Positions 1-7,926 of a stretch of 34,311 nucleotides of DNA are shown piece after piece. Position numbers and translations under genes: made by a program. Under the pieces are notes generated by a model. The model had not been told where the DNA came from, made no database searches, and worked only from the letters and a program-made list of their open reading frames with translations. How positions within the stretch are numbered: the stretch's first letter is position 1; each line of letters starts with the position of its first letter. The stretch comes from a virus. The DNA lies in IMG/VR virus record IMGVR_UViG_3300025137_000135, positions 1-34,311 of that record; one strand, 5' to 3'.

Positions 1-1272
1 AAAACTAATGAAAAAGGTAGAGGACTAACAGATTTTGAGTTTGACCATATTAGTGATGAAGGTGATGCGATTGCTGCAGAATTAGTATATCGTAAGAAGC
101 GTGGTAAAGACCCCATTAGTGATGATATTCCATCTCATCTCAAGAAATTTGTTAATGAAGAAGTTGACCTTGATGAAGACTTCGGGCCCTTGTTTTATGC
201 TTTATGGGGCACTGGTGCTATGTTGGTGCTTCCTGCTTTGATGATATATGATGTTGCTAATAGAAACAGCAATTATAAACTAGATGCTAAAGTGGGAGAA
301 ATAGTTGGTAAACTGCTTTCCAAATTCAAAAAGGACAAAAACTATAAACCAAATAGTGCAGAGATAGATGCCAGTAAGAAGTTAGAAAAAGAAGTTAAAA
401 GTAAAGAACCAAGCATTTTCAACAAGGCAATGTCAAAATTAAAATCAATAAAATCAAAAAAAGAAGAAGTTGAACTTGATGAAAAGTTCTCACCAAAAGA
501 AATTAAGATGGCAATCGGTATTGCATCAGATAAGAGATATGCTGGTGGTAATATGACAGGTGCTATGAGTGCAATTGAAAAAATTAAAAAAGGATTGTCT
601 AAAGACCCTAAAGTTGCAGCTGTTATTAAACGACAGAATGAAGACTTAGATGAAAAACTTGACCCAGTAAATAAAACTGCTGCTAAGAAAAAGTTTGATG
701 ATCGTAAAGATAAGGACATTGACAATGATGGTGATGTAGATGATTCTGACGAGTTCTTACACAAAAGACGCAAAGCAATTTCTAAAGCAATGTCTAAGGA
801 CGAAGGTAACAAGTTTACTGGCGCACTTAATGCTGCAAAAGAAAAAGGTGAAAAGACTTTTGTTGTTTCTGGTAAAACATATAAAGTAGAAGATTACAAA
901 AAAGAAAACTATGAATTTGGAACACCAGAACGCACAAAACACACATTAGAAGTAACTCCAGGCCAATCTCAAGAAGATTGGGATGAAACAGTTGGTGTAA
1001 TGCATAAGAAAAATGACACTATGCGTGAAGCACTTGCCAAGATGTGGAGTGTTGATGAAGGACATAATCCTTTTATCAAAGAAGCAGATGAGTTCAAACC
1101 TCACATGATGTATGACCCTAAGACTGGCAAAGGTTTTAAGGCAACCACTATGGCTGACCATCTACGAATGAAAGATATGGGTTACACACATGATGCACCT
1201 AAAAAAGAAAATAAAACTATGACAGGTAAACCTACAACTAAAGTTACTATTGAACCTGAAATGAAAGATTAA
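1..1272 (+). CDS. Phage virion-associated-type protein, 5'-truncated
   Basis: The reading frame is open from the first base, so the gene starts upstream of the window; 423 codons are visible. Near the start is a hydrophobic stretch (about residues 63-84) that could be a membrane helix. The rest is Lys/Glu-rich and modular. An acidic loop at about nt 712-756 has an Asp-rich, dockerin/EF-hand-like pattern (DIDNDGDVDDSDE) followed by a basic helix. The C-terminus has a segment with DPKTGKGF. I know similar patchwork proteins with the acidic loop from marine T4-type phages, where they lie among structural genes. No specific function can be assigned. A TTG at 190 is not a credible start because coding continues upstream of it. 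Confidence 0.75.
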   Translation, partial: KTNEKGRGLTDFEFDHISDEGDAIAAELVYRKKRGKDPISDDIPSHLKKFVNEEVDLDEDFGPLFYALWGTGAMLVLPALMIYDVANRNSNYKLDAKVGEIVGKLLSKFKKDKNYKPNSAEIDASKKLEKEVKSKEPSIFNKAMSKLKSIKSKKEEVELDEKFSPKEIKMAIGIASDKRYAGGNMTGAMSAIEKIKKGLSKDPKVAAVIKRQNEDLDEKLDPVNKTAAKKKFDDRKDKDIDNDGDVDDSDEFLHKRRKAISKAMSKDEGNKFTGALNAAKEKGEKTFVVSGKTYKVEDYKKENYEFGTPERTKHTLEVTPGQSQEDWDETVGVMHKKNDTMREALAKMWSVDEGHNPFIKEADEFKPHMMYDPKTGKGFKATTMADHLRMKDMGYTHDAPKKENKTMTGKPTTKVTIEPEMKD

Positions 1273-1275
1273 CAA

Positions 1276-1304
1276 TTGACTTTATTTCTAAACAATGTTA
1301 TAAT
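1276..1304 (+). promoter_or_regulatory. Host sigma70-type promoter, extended -10
   Basis: TTGACT (1276-1281) and TATAAT (1299-1304) are separated by 17 bp, with TG one base upstream of the -10 box (TGTTATAAT). It lies in the gap before the nucleotidase gene. It matches five other promoters in the window in box sequence and spacing. Confidence 0.8.
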
Positions 1305-1340
1305 AGCGGTACAAATGGGTAGAAATAGGAAATTTAATTA

Positions 1341-1856
1341 ATGAAAAATTTAGAACAAATGATGGAGGCAAGTAAAGACGAATTGCCAGCCATCTATTGT
1401 GATATGGATGAAGTACTGGTTGCACTTATGAAAGGTGCAGAAAAAGTGTTAGGAAAACCATTTCCCGAAGTAGATAAACCTGAAAGATGGAAAGCTATCG
1501 CTAACACTAAGAATTTTTGGGCAGACTTAGATTGGATGTCTGGTGCTAAGAGATTATATGGATTTATTTCAAAATATGATGCACATATTCTCTCTGCTTA
1601 TAGTAGTAATGATCCTAGTTCCCAAAATGGTAAATTGAAGTGGCTATCGAAGAATGTTAAATTCCCAAGAAGCAAAATACATTTGGTAAAACGAAAACAA
1701 AAACAACTTTATGCCATGACTAATGGTAAACCAAATGTCCTTATTGATGATTATATAAAAAATATTAAGGAATGGGAAGCAAAGGGTGGTATAGGAATAC
1801 ACCACACTAGTGTTTCTAAAACAATAACAGATTTGAAACGATTAGGTTTCAAATAA
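1341..1856 (+). CDS. HAD-family 5'(3')-deoxyribonucleotidase-like protein
   Basis: The 171-aa product has the HAD motif I DMDEVL at residues 21-26, where the two Asp are the nucleophile and the acid/base. It also has a Ser-containing motif II (SAYSS, about residue 81) and a late acidic motif IDDYIKNI followed by a Gly-rich segment. This matches small phage and bacterial 5'-nucleotidases of the NT5C type, which dephosphorylate deoxynucleoside monophosphates. The first eleven residues (MKNLEQMMEAS) resemble the capsid-targeting peptides of T4 internal head proteins, so the enzyme may be packaged. It has its own sigma70-type promoter, unlike the late genes around it. The nucleotidase fold is well supported; the substrate is not. 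Confidence 0.8.
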   Translation: MKNLEQMMEASKDELPAIYCDMDEVLVALMKGAEKVLGKPFPEVDKPERWKAIANTKNFWADLDWMSGAKRLYGFISKYDAHILSAYSSNDPSSQNGKLKWLSKNVKFPRSKIHLVKRKQKQLYAMTNGKPNVLIDDYIKNIKEWEAKGGIGIHHTSVSKTITDLKRLGFK

Positions 1857-1857
1857 T

Positions 1858-1865
1858 TATAAATA
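1858..1865 (+). promoter_or_regulatory. T4-type late promoter (TATAAATA)
   Basis: A perfect TATAAATA lies just after the nucleotidase stop codon and 38 nt before the structural gene at 1904. This octamer is the late-promoter element read by the T4 gp55/gp33 system. Confidence 0.7.
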
Positions 1866-1903
1866 GTTACAATATATATTCTATTTGAATAAGGAGAAAG
1901 AAG

Positions 1904-3205
1904 ATGAGTCTATGGGGAACAACAACTGCCGCCGAAGACAAACCAAAATTTTTACCAGTAGATAGTAATGCAGCTGGTTCAACTGGTGCAAGAGAACATT
2001 GTATCGCAGTCGCTGGCGGTTGGGGATTATCCCCAGGCCTTGCAGCTTCTGGTAACGATAATCCAAATGCACAACCAGAAGTTCTGGTTTGTGTCAAAAA
2101 CATTGCAGAATTTATGGGTTCTGCCTCTATCATCGGTATTGATTGGACAGATGCAACAATAGCTGACACTGGATTGTTTGACATTACAGTAACCTTTGAT
2201 GAAGCAGTAGATGTAACATCTGCCGCTTGGTCTGCAAACCAAACAATAACAAACAAAGCATATATCTTGCTATCAAGAGTTGGTAAAACAGACATGGTAG
2301 AAGATAGTACAATTGCTTGTATGTATTACGAAGGTTCTGGAACTAACCAAATAACATTCAGAGGAACTGCACAGACTAATGCTGCTGCTGGTTTCCTTGC
2401 TTTCAATGGTGAGGGTGTTGGTGAAACAGGTATCATTACAGGTATAAACTTTGACGGAAGTGCAAATCTTGAAGAAGAAGATGGAAAGTCTGCAATAGGT
2501 ATACGTCTAGAAAGTGGAACTGCTGCAGCTGGAACTGCTGGTGACAGTTTGATTGCAGACGGAAGTGCAGCTGCAACATTGACAGTAAATGGTGCATTGA
2601 CACAATCAACAACTCTTGTTGTTGATGCAGTCGCTGGTGCAACACTTGCTGTAGGTCAAGTTATAACAGTTAATGGTGCTGGTAGTGCTCCTGCTGCTTC
2701 AATTACTGATGCAGATGGAAACACAGCAATTTCAACAAACAACACATTAACAATTACTGCTGTCGCTTCACAAACAAGTGTTACAGTTAGTGAACCAATC
2801 ACAGTTGCAAACAACATAGTTTTACTTGCATCTACAAATGGTGGTGATGAAATCATATCTGACTCAGTTAACTTTACAGTCGCAGGGCCATTGTTTAATA
2901 GTCGTTCAGACATTAAAACTATTACAAGAACTGGCGCAGACGATAGTGTCGCACTTGAACTTGAAGTTGGTACTGAAAACTTAAATGGAGTAGCTGGAGG
3001 ACAAGGTGATGTATTCAGACTTGTTCAAGAATCTGGTAATGCAGCTTCAAACAACAGCGATGGTAGAAACGAGGAAGGTGATGATCTCAATACCGATCCA
3101 TATGTTGTAGAAAATTCACTAAGTGATATTGCTACATTCTTGGAATCTGGTACTACATCTGGTTCAGCAAACATCCTAAGAGGTGTTGATGTCGCTGCAT
3201 CATAA
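1904..3205 (+). CDS. Virion structural protein, T4-type marine phage family
   Basis: The product has 433 residues and starts MSLWGTTTAAEDKPKFLP, an N-terminal signature I associate with a conserved structural protein of T4-type cyanophages and pelagiphages. Residues about 200-330 form a Thr/Ala/Val-rich, Gly-punctuated region that looks like an inserted beta-sandwich (Ig-like) domain. The flanking parts look like one compact domain with low charge. A good ribosome site (AAGGAGA) precedes the ATG, and a late promoter lies upstream. The exact place in the virion (neck, tail or head surface) cannot be told from the sequence. Confidence 0.75.
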   Translation: MSLWGTTTAAEDKPKFLPVDSNAAGSTGAREHCIAVAGGWGLSPGLAASGNDNPNAQPEVLVCVKNIAEFMGSASIIGIDWTDATIADTGLFDITVTFDEAVDVTSAAWSANQTITNKAYILLSRVGKTDMVEDSTIACMYYEGSGTNQITFRGTAQTNAAAGFLAFNGEGVGETGIITGINFDGSANLEEEDGKSAIGIRLESGTAAAGTAGDSLIADGSAAATLTVNGALTQSTTLVVDAVAGATLAVGQVITVNGAGSAPAASITDADGNTAISTNNTLTITAVASQTSVTVSEPITVANNIVLLASTNGGDEIISDSVNFTVAGPLFNSRSDIKTITRTGADDSVALELEVGTENLNGVAGGQGDVFRLVQESGNAASNNSDGRNEEGDDLNTDPYVVENSLSDIATFLESGTTSGSANILRGVDVAAS

Positions 3206-3208
3206 ATA
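3202..3208 (+). promoter_or_regulatory. Possible late promoter (ATAAATA) overlapping a stop codon
   Basis: CATAAATAG differs from the T4 late octamer only at its first base and includes the TAA stop of the structural gene. It would start a transcript just before the hairpin at 3218. This is a weak call because the motif is short and AT-rich. Confidence 0.35.
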
Positions 3209-3217
3209 GAACAAAGG

Positions 3218-3236
3218 TGGGGGAGTTTCTCCCCCA
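3218..3236 (+). terminator. Perfect 8-bp hairpin after the structural gene
   Basis: TGGGGGAG pairs with CTCCCCCA across a TTT loop. The stem is very GC-rich for this genome. It is not followed by a clear T-run, so it may be a processing or stabilising hairpin rather than a classical terminator. Confidence 0.55.
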
Positions 3237-3277
3237 TTAAACAAATCATAATGGGTCTTTAGTTTAGACACAAGTGA

Positions 3278-3307
3278 TGTGAGATAGGATTCGTCTGATT
3301 TCTCACA
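3278..3307 (+). other. Hairpin in the leader of the four-gene cassette
   Basis: TGTGAGA (3278-3284) pairs with TCTCACA (3301-3307) around a 16-nt loop. It lies in the 146-nt gap between two late genes. That gap also holds the GC-rich hairpin at 3218-3236 and a weak CCCC/GGGG pairing at 3316-3329. Confidence 0.4.
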
Positions 3308-3351
3308 GTAGTATTCCCCAATAAAGGGGTTTATATAAAAGGAGAAGCTTT

Positions 3352-3894
3352 ATGGCCGATTTAAAAATAACTGGTCTAACGTCTTTAGCAGCTGCAACAT
3401 CAAGAGCAGATTTACTTCATGTGATTGATGATCCAAGCGGAACACCAGCAAACAAAAAAGTAACTGTTGGTGAGATGATAAATGCGTTACACGCACCAGT
3501 AAAACTAAGTGCTGGAACACAAGCACTAACTGAAGCAACCCATGCTGGAAGAATGTTAATTGTTCCAGATCAATCTGGTGCAACAATACTTACGCTACCT
3601 ACACCAAAAATTGGAATGAGTTTTCAATTTACTTATGGTGGAATAGCCGCAGATACAGTTAACACAGCAATATCAGCTGGAACTGGAAATTCACTTTTCT
3701 TTCTAGGTGGTGTATATCATCTTGATATTGATAATGATACTAGTGCTGCTGTATTTTCTGATAACGATTCAAATGAATTGCTTACTATAATTAACCCACA
3801 AAACTATACTGTAAATTGTGTAGGAATTTCTGCAACCACATGGCAATTGTCTGGGTTTGTAGCTTCTGCAACAGCGCCTACAATAGGCGACTAA
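3352..3894 (+). CDS. Small structural-type protein, cassette paralogue 1
   Basis: The 180-aa product begins MADLKITGLTSLAAATSRAD and then reads LLHVIDDPSGTP. This N-terminal module is shared with the products at 3928, 4487 and 5403 and with many marine phage proteins. A conserved middle element (LTLPTPKIG, then an aromatic beta-strand) and a C-terminal FVAS-TAPTIG segment are also shared with the next two genes. The composition is beta-rich, without signal peptide or membrane segment. The ribosome site AAAGGAGAAG is itself duplicated with the genes. It is probably a virion surface or fibre-associated protein, judging from its place between late structural genes. The function is otherwise unknown. 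Confidence 0.75.
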   Translation: MADLKITGLTSLAAATSRADLLHVIDDPSGTPANKKVTVGEMINALHAPVKLSAGTQALTEATHAGRMLIVPDQSGATILTLPTPKIGMSFQFTYGGIAADTVNTAISAGTGNSLFFLGGVYHLDIDNDTSAAVFSDNDSNELLTIINPQNYTVNCVGISATTWQLSGFVASATAPTIGD

Positions 3895-3927
3895 TAGCTG
3901 ATTAATAAAAATTAAAGGAGAAGCCTA

Positions 3928-4461
3928 ATGGCCGATTTAAAAATAACTTCTATGACTTCAGCTGCTGCTGGAACTGCACTAGAAGATGTACTACACATAA
4001 TTGATGATCCAACTGGAACACCGATTAATAAAAAAGTAACTGTAGGCGAAGTATTAAATGCACTTGCTGCACCTGTAACACTCTCAGTTGGAGCTCTTAC
4101 TCTAACTGAAGCAGTTCATGGTGGAAGAATGAGTATTATACCAGACCAAACATCAAGTTCTGTTATTACATTACCTACACCAAAAGCTGGTTTGGTATTA
4201 ACATTTACTTATGGTGGCGCTGCTGCCGATGCTCAAAATACTGCAATTCAACCTGCTGGAGATGGATTCTTTAGTGGTAGTCTTTTGTTTGCTGATACTA
4301 ATGGTAACGCATATTCAGTTGTTGTTTCTGACAACTCTGCTGATGATTTGCTTACACTTATAACACCACAGAACTTTACTGTAGTATGTACTGGAGTATC
4401 TGCAACTGAATGGCACTTATCTGGTTTTGTTTCATCTGAAACAGCACCGACTATTGCATAA
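3928..4461 (+). CDS. Small structural-type protein, cassette paralogue 2
   Basis: The 177-aa product aligns along its whole length with its upstream and downstream neighbours. It has the same MADLKIT start, IDDPTGTP motif, LPTPKAG middle element and FVSSETAPTI end. Between these landmarks the sequence has diverged considerably, so the duplication is old or the copies are under diversifying selection. The ribosome site and first codons (3913-3935) are identical over 23 nt to those of the next gene, so the copied unit included its translation signal. Role inferred only from context. Confidence 0.75.
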   Translation: MADLKITSMTSAAAGTALEDVLHIIDDPTGTPINKKVTVGEVLNALAAPVTLSVGALTLTEAVHGGRMSIIPDQTSSSVITLPTPKAGLVLTFTYGGAAADAQNTAIQPAGDGFFSGSLLFADTNGNAYSVVVSDNSADDLLTLITPQNFTVVCTGVSATEWHLSGFVSSETAPTIA

Positions 4462-4486
4462 CCCAATTAAATAAAGGAGAAGCCTA

Positions 4487-5035
4487 ATGGCCGACTTAAA
4501 AGTAACCGCTCTAACATCTTTGGGTACTGCAGCTGCAAGAGAAGACTTGCTGCATATCATTGATAACCCAAGCGGAACACCACTAAACAAAAAAGAAACA
4601 CTTGGTGATTTCTCAAACGCTAATAATAGTGTTGTAGTATTACCAGATGAAGCTACAACCCTAACTGAAGCATTACACGCTCACAGAACATTAACATTTG
4701 CTAATATTTCTGGAGATAGAATCTATAAATTACCAACACCAAAAGCTGGTTTGGTATTTAGATTTCAATTTCAACATACTGCTGCTGATGGACATGATAT
4801 TGTCATTCAGCCTCTTGAAACTGATAACAGTGAGTTTTACAAAGGTAGTTTAACACACTTTGACAGTGATGGTAACACTAACGCAGTTGTGTTTTCTAAT
4901 AACAGCTCAAATTCAGTTTTGGGTATTAGATTACCAGAAACATTTGAAGTCACACTTACTGGTGTTTCTACAACAGTATATGCTGTGTCTGGATTTGTTG
5001 GAAGTGCTACTGTTCCTGATTTTGGTGACCAGTAA
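4487..5035 (+). CDS. Small structural-type protein, cassette paralogue 3
   Basis: The third full-length relative has 182 aa. It keeps [20 protein letters not shown], the NPSGTP motif, [10 protein letters not shown] and the [11 protein letters not shown] end. It is more polar in the middle (HTAADGHD) than its sisters. The gene is followed at once by a strong terminator, which closes this tandem set. No catalytic motif is visible. A virion decoration or fibre role is plausible from position but unproven. Confidence 0.75.
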   Translation: MADLKVTALTSLGTAAAREDLLHIIDNPSGTPLNKKETLGDFSNANNSVVVLPDEATTLTEALHAHRTLTFANISGDRIYKLPTPKAGLVFRFQFQHTAADGHDIVIQPLETDNSEFYKGSLTHFDSDGNTNAVVFSNNSSNSVLGIRLPETFEVTLTGVSTTVYAVSGFVGSATVPDFGDQ

Positions 5036-5046
5036 TAACTGATACT

Positions 5047-5077
5047 AGTGACCACTTCGGTGGTCGCTAATATTTTT
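5047..5077 (+). terminator. Rho-independent terminator with UUCG tetraloop
   Basis: AGTGACCAC pairs with GTGGTCGCT (one G-U) around TTCG closed by C-G, the very stable cUUCGg tetraloop. The stem is followed by AATATTTTT. It ends the three-gene cassette. Confidence 0.85.
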
Positions 5078-5096
5078 ACTATAGAATGGATATGTT

Positions 5097-5378
5097 ATGT
5101 TAGAAAAATCTAAGATTGAAAATAGATTGACTGTTCTTGATAGCGATATACAAAAAGTAAATAAACAACTACAAGAACTAGAAAAACAAAAGGTAGATTC
5201 AATCGCATTGATGAATGCACTAAATGGTGCAAAACAACAATGTTTGAACTTCCTAGAAGAATTTAATGATGATGAGCCAAATGAACTTAGTTCTGATGAC
5301 TCAGGTGATGTCGGAAACAATGCCGACAGTAACATTCCCACACAAAAGGACAACCCTGTTCTTAGTGGGTTAATATAA
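5097..5378 (+). CDS. Small coiled-coil protein with acidic tail
   Basis: The 93-aa product has a long heptad-like helix over residues 1-60 (LEKSKIENRLTVLDSDIQKV onward), then an Asp/Ser-rich acidic tail and a short hydrophobic end (NPVLSGLI). It sits between two genes of the MADLKIT family and just downstream of the UUCG terminator, so it must be transcribed by read-through or by a promoter I did not find. The weak ribosome context makes expression level uncertain. It may be a chaperone or trimerisation helper for neighbouring virion proteins, but that is only suggested by position. Confidence 0.6.
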   Translation: MLEKSKIENRLTVLDSDIQKVNKQLQELEKQKVDSIALMNALNGAKQQCLNFLEEFNDDEPNELSSDDSGDVGNNADSNIPTQKDNPVLSGLI

Positions 5379-5402
5379 AGCTAGTCAAAGGAGACTATTA
5401 AA

Positions 5403-5879
5403 ATGGCTGATAAGAAAATAACCGCTCTAACAGATTTGAGCACAGGTATCGCAAGTGCAGATTTACTTCATGTTGTAGATGATCCTACAGGCACACCTAT
5501 TAACAAGAAAATTTCTGTTTCTAACTTTGTTAACAACCTACCTACTTTTATTGGGTTCTCTAACTCAATTCAAGATATGGCTGATAACTCTGTAACTGCA
5601 GCAAACGCTACCACTGCAATTACTACATTGCAGACTACTGGTTCTGTTGCAACAACTCTTGCTGATGGTACAGTAAATGGTCAACTTAAAATCATAGTTC
5701 ACGATGTAGATGGTGGTACTTCAGAAATGACACCAACTGATGCAACTGGTTTCGTTGACATTGATTGGACAACTGTTGGTGACACAGTAATGTGTGTATG
5801 GATAGGAACTTCATGGTTCTTACTTTCATCTCATGCTGCTGCCGCAGATACAGGTGTTGCTGAGGTCGCACAAGACTAA
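5403..5879 (+). CDS. Small structural-type protein, cassette paralogue 4 (divergent)
   Basis: The 158-aa product shares only the N-terminal module with the three upstream paralogues: MADKKITALTDL, then DLLHVVDDPTGTP and NKKISV. Its second half is different. It has a LKIIVHDVDGGTSE segment followed by an IDWTTVGDTV strand and a Trp-containing end, a C-terminal type I also associate with small marine phage virion proteins. So the shared module behaves as an exchangeable N-terminal adaptor. Good ribosome site (AAAGGAG). A strong terminator follows the gene. Confidence 0.75.
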   Translation: MADKKITALTDLSTGIASADLLHVVDDPTGTPINKKISVSNFVNNLPTFIGFSNSIQDMADNSVTAANATTAITTLQTTGSVATTLADGTVNGQLKIIVHDVDGGTSEMTPTDATGFVDIDWTTVGDTVMCVWIGTSWFLLSSHAAAADTGVAEVAQD

Positions 5880-5912
5880 TCCTTAACTGGATAAGTCTTA
5901 GGTCTTAATGGA

Positions 5913-5919
5913 CTAAATA
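5913..5919 (+). promoter_or_regulatory. Possible variant late promoter (CTAAATA)
   Basis: CTAAATAG lies between two late genes and immediately before a hairpin, the same arrangement as at 3202-3236. The same heptamer recurs before genes at 17180 and 29785. Weak on its own. Confidence 0.3.
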
Positions 5920-5924
5920 GTAAT

Positions 5925-5955
5925 AGGGAGAGGGAGTTTATCTCTCTCCCTTTTT
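5925..5955 (+). terminator. Strong rho-independent terminator
   Basis: An 11-bp stem (5925-5935 with 5941-5951, one G-U) closes a GTTTA loop and runs directly into TTTTT. It separates the small-protein cassette from the conserved block starting at 5986. Confidence 0.85.
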
Positions 5956-5985
5956 ACTTTAGAATGATAGGAAAAGGAAAAAAGA

Positions 5986-6438
5986 ATGAAATCTTTCACA
6001 AAGTTCGTAACAGAGGATAGTGGTTTTCCCACAGGCCCTGTTGGAGAAAATCCAAAAAACTTAGGTGGTGATATTGCAAATAATCCTAGTGATCTTGCAA
6101 ACCCTGCTGTTCGTAAAAGAATAAATGCAATTGTTGGACAGATAGGCAATATGGAATATCTTATGCCAGAACATGCAATACATAGACTTAGAGGTTCTTT
6201 GAACAAAATTGGTCTAGAGTTTGGTGCAGTTCCAACTATGGAAGGACAAGGTGGTAAATTTGACTTGCCACTATCACGATTTGGTGGTAGGTTCGGTAAA
6301 GATGAAAATACTCCTTACGATGAATTTGTTAATGATGATGGTATTTCCCATGTTGTTGAAGGCGGCTTAAGCTTAAAAATTGAATATGAAATGATGCCAA
6401 AAAATCAATCATGTAAAGTTTACGCCAGTATTGGTTGA
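5986..6438 (+). CDS. Conserved T4-type marine phage protein
   Basis: The 150-aa product starts MKSFTKFVTED, which resembles the capsid-targeting and cleavage peptide of T4 internal proteins (cleavage after Glu by the prohead protease). The body has a conserved PAVRKRINAIVGQIGNMEYL helix and a predicted compact domain ending in an amphipathic strand. I associate similar proteins with cyanophages and pelagiphages, just upstream of the same three following genes, so this is a conserved block. No enzymatic motif is seen. It overlaps the next gene by one base (TGATG). Confidence 0.75.
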   Translation: MKSFTKFVTEDSGFPTGPVGENPKNLGGDIANNPSDLANPAVRKRINAIVGQIGNMEYLMPEHAIHRLRGSLNKIGLEFGAVPTMEGQGGKFDLPLSRFGGRFGKDENTPYDEFVNDDGISHVVEGGLSLKIEYEMMPKNQSCKVYASIG

Positions 6439-6800
6439 TGTATGAAAGGATAACACCCGATAATGTTATCATGTACGCTATAAAACATTATGACAATCCA
6501 CATTGTATGGGTGAAAAAGAATTTGAAGATGACCTTAAAAGGTTTAAGTATATAAAACGACTTTTAAGAAAATATTATGATACAGGAATCTTGAAAGAAA
6601 GATTGTTGTTAAATCATATTATTGTTTTAAATAATGTTTTTGGTGCAGATGCTTGTGCAACTCTCTTGTTATTTAAAATACAAGATCAGTATTGGCCTGC
6701 AATGAAAGCATTTTTATTGTTCCTAAATATTCTTAGGGAAGATGAATTAGAACATATAGAAACAGATGTATTTGTCTGTAAAACATTGAAGGAACTGTAA
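6438..6800 (+). CDS. Conserved T4-type phage protein, small helical
   Basis: The ATG within TGATG is chosen because it couples translation to the upstream stop; the in-frame TTG one codon earlier is unlikely. The 120-aa product starts MYERITPDNVIMYAIKHYDN and is Leu/Ile-rich and helical, with basic patches (LKRFKYIKRLLRKYY). I associate this family with marine T4-type phages at this gene position, but no function is known to me. The TAATG junction couples it to the next gene. Confidence 0.75.
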   Translation: MYERITPDNVIMYAIKHYDNPHCMGEKEFEDDLKRFKYIKRLLRKYYDTGILKERLLLNHIIVLNNVFGADACATLLLFKIQDQYWPAMKAFLLFLNILREDELEHIETDVFVCKTLKEL

Positions 6801-7417
6801 TGGGTAGGGCGATAGATTTATTTGTTACCTATAGATTTTTAAAGTTGCTTACGACTCCGTTTAATAAAACAGATGCGTTTAAGCTTGGTATTATTGATGC
6901 TGATGGTAATCGAGTTAAGAAACCTAAATCAACACAACCAGCAATAGAACTTGCAACAACAGAACAAAAAAGTGCATATACAATTTTGCACAAATTAGTT
7001 TTTAACATTAAAAAGATTTTTGCTAAAGTGCCTGGCCTTAGAACAAAGGTTGGTACTTATGCCGCAGCACTATTTCTACTGAAAGATACATTTAAAGAAT
7101 CAGTAGATGACCCCGACATGTTTGAAAAGGAATTTATGAAGTTCCTTAAAGAAGAAGGTGTGGAGTTAGATAATAGTATCAACGAAAATGTAATTGGCTT
7201 TGGTGATGTTTTACCTAAAGGAAACTATGTTCTAGTTAATGATATACTAAATAGTGAAGAAGAAGAATTGTCTGCAAAGAAAGGTGATAAGATCACTGTC
7301 TTTGATGATGAAGCTCCTGTAGATACAATTTTGGGTGTTGAGATTTTTCCTGTAGTTCACCTTAAAAGTCAAGAAAAAATATATGTAAGTTTAGAGGATT
7401 TAAAAGATGACAGCTAA
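6800..7417 (+). CDS. Conserved T4-type phage protein
   Basis: The 205-aa product begins MGRAIDLFVTYRFLKLLTTP, followed by FNKTDAFKLGIID, a recognisable conserved N-terminal region. It continues with a helical, weakly hydrophobic middle (AAALFLL) and an acidic C-terminal domain of beta type with VNDILNSEEEEL and VFPVVHL-like strands. It is probably a virion or assembly protein by company, since it sits in a run of tightly coupled genes. It overlaps the next gene by 11 nt. Confidence 0.7.
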   Translation: MGRAIDLFVTYRFLKLLTTPFNKTDAFKLGIIDADGNRVKKPKSTQPAIELATTEQKSAYTILHKLVFNIKKIFAKVPGLRTKVGTYAAALFLLKDTFKESVDDPDMFEKEFMKFLKEEGVELDNSINENVIGFGDVLPKGNYVLVNDILNSEEEELSAKKGDKITVFDDEAPVDTILGVEIFPVVHLKSQEKIYVSLEDLKDDS

Positions 7418-7919
7418 ATGGAAAGAAGTTAGTGCTTATACTGGACTAGCAATAGATGAAGATGCACCAACTAATTTTGGTGGAGAAGGTAGTGGTGTTG
7501 ATATGAATCCTACTGGAATGATTAAAAAGAAGAAAAAGAAATCACTTTTTGACGCCAGAACCAAATCGTATAAACAACATAAAGCAAAATTAGAAGCTGC
7601 AAGACTAAAAAGAGAAGCTAAAAAGTCTAAATTTGCAGAAAAGGTTCAAGAATCAATCAGTGAGTTTAATCGTGAATCATTTCTTGTAGAAGATAATCTA
7701 GATGTTCTTAAAGATATTGTCAAAAGAAAACAGAATAAAAGTATTAAGTTTAAAGATGGTTCTATGAAAGTAGATTTATTTACTGCAAATGCACTTGTTC
7801 AAGTTATGGATAAAGTTAATGCTGACAATAAAGCAAAACTTACCAAAATGATTAATGGTAATAAAAAACAATTCATGGCGGCAGCTTCTGCGGTAATGAA
7901 AATGGTAAAAATGAGATAG
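7407..7919 (+). CDS. Conserved T4-type phage protein, Lys-rich
   Basis: The 170-aa product starts MTAKWKEVSAYTGLAIDEDA and has a run of six Lys (about 40-45). A long basic helix (KAKLEAARLKREAKKSKFAE) follows, then a C-terminal helical segment rich in Met, Ala and Lys. High charge and the Gly-rich region GEGSGVDMNP suggest an extended N-terminal half. It may bind nucleic acid or act in the head, but no known domain is recognised. Its neighbours are conserved with it. Confidence 0.7.
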   Translation: MTAKWKEVSAYTGLAIDEDAPTNFGGEGSGVDMNPTGMIKKKKKKSLFDARTKSYKQHKAKLEAARLKREAKKSKFAEKVQESISEFNRESFLVEDNLDVLKDIVKRKQNKSIKFKDGSMKVDLFTANALVQVMDKVNADNKAKLTKMINGNKKQFMAAASAVMKMVKMR

Positions 7920-7926
7920 TTTTCTT

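Noticed and set aside
1867-2295. Minus-strand open frame opposite the structural gene
   Set aside because: It covers the promoter/leader and start of a well-supported + strand gene, has no homology pattern and no ribosome site.
3316-3329. CCCC/GGGG hairpin before the cassette as a terminator
   Set aside because: The stem has only four pairs and no T-run, and it lies directly before a ribosome site.
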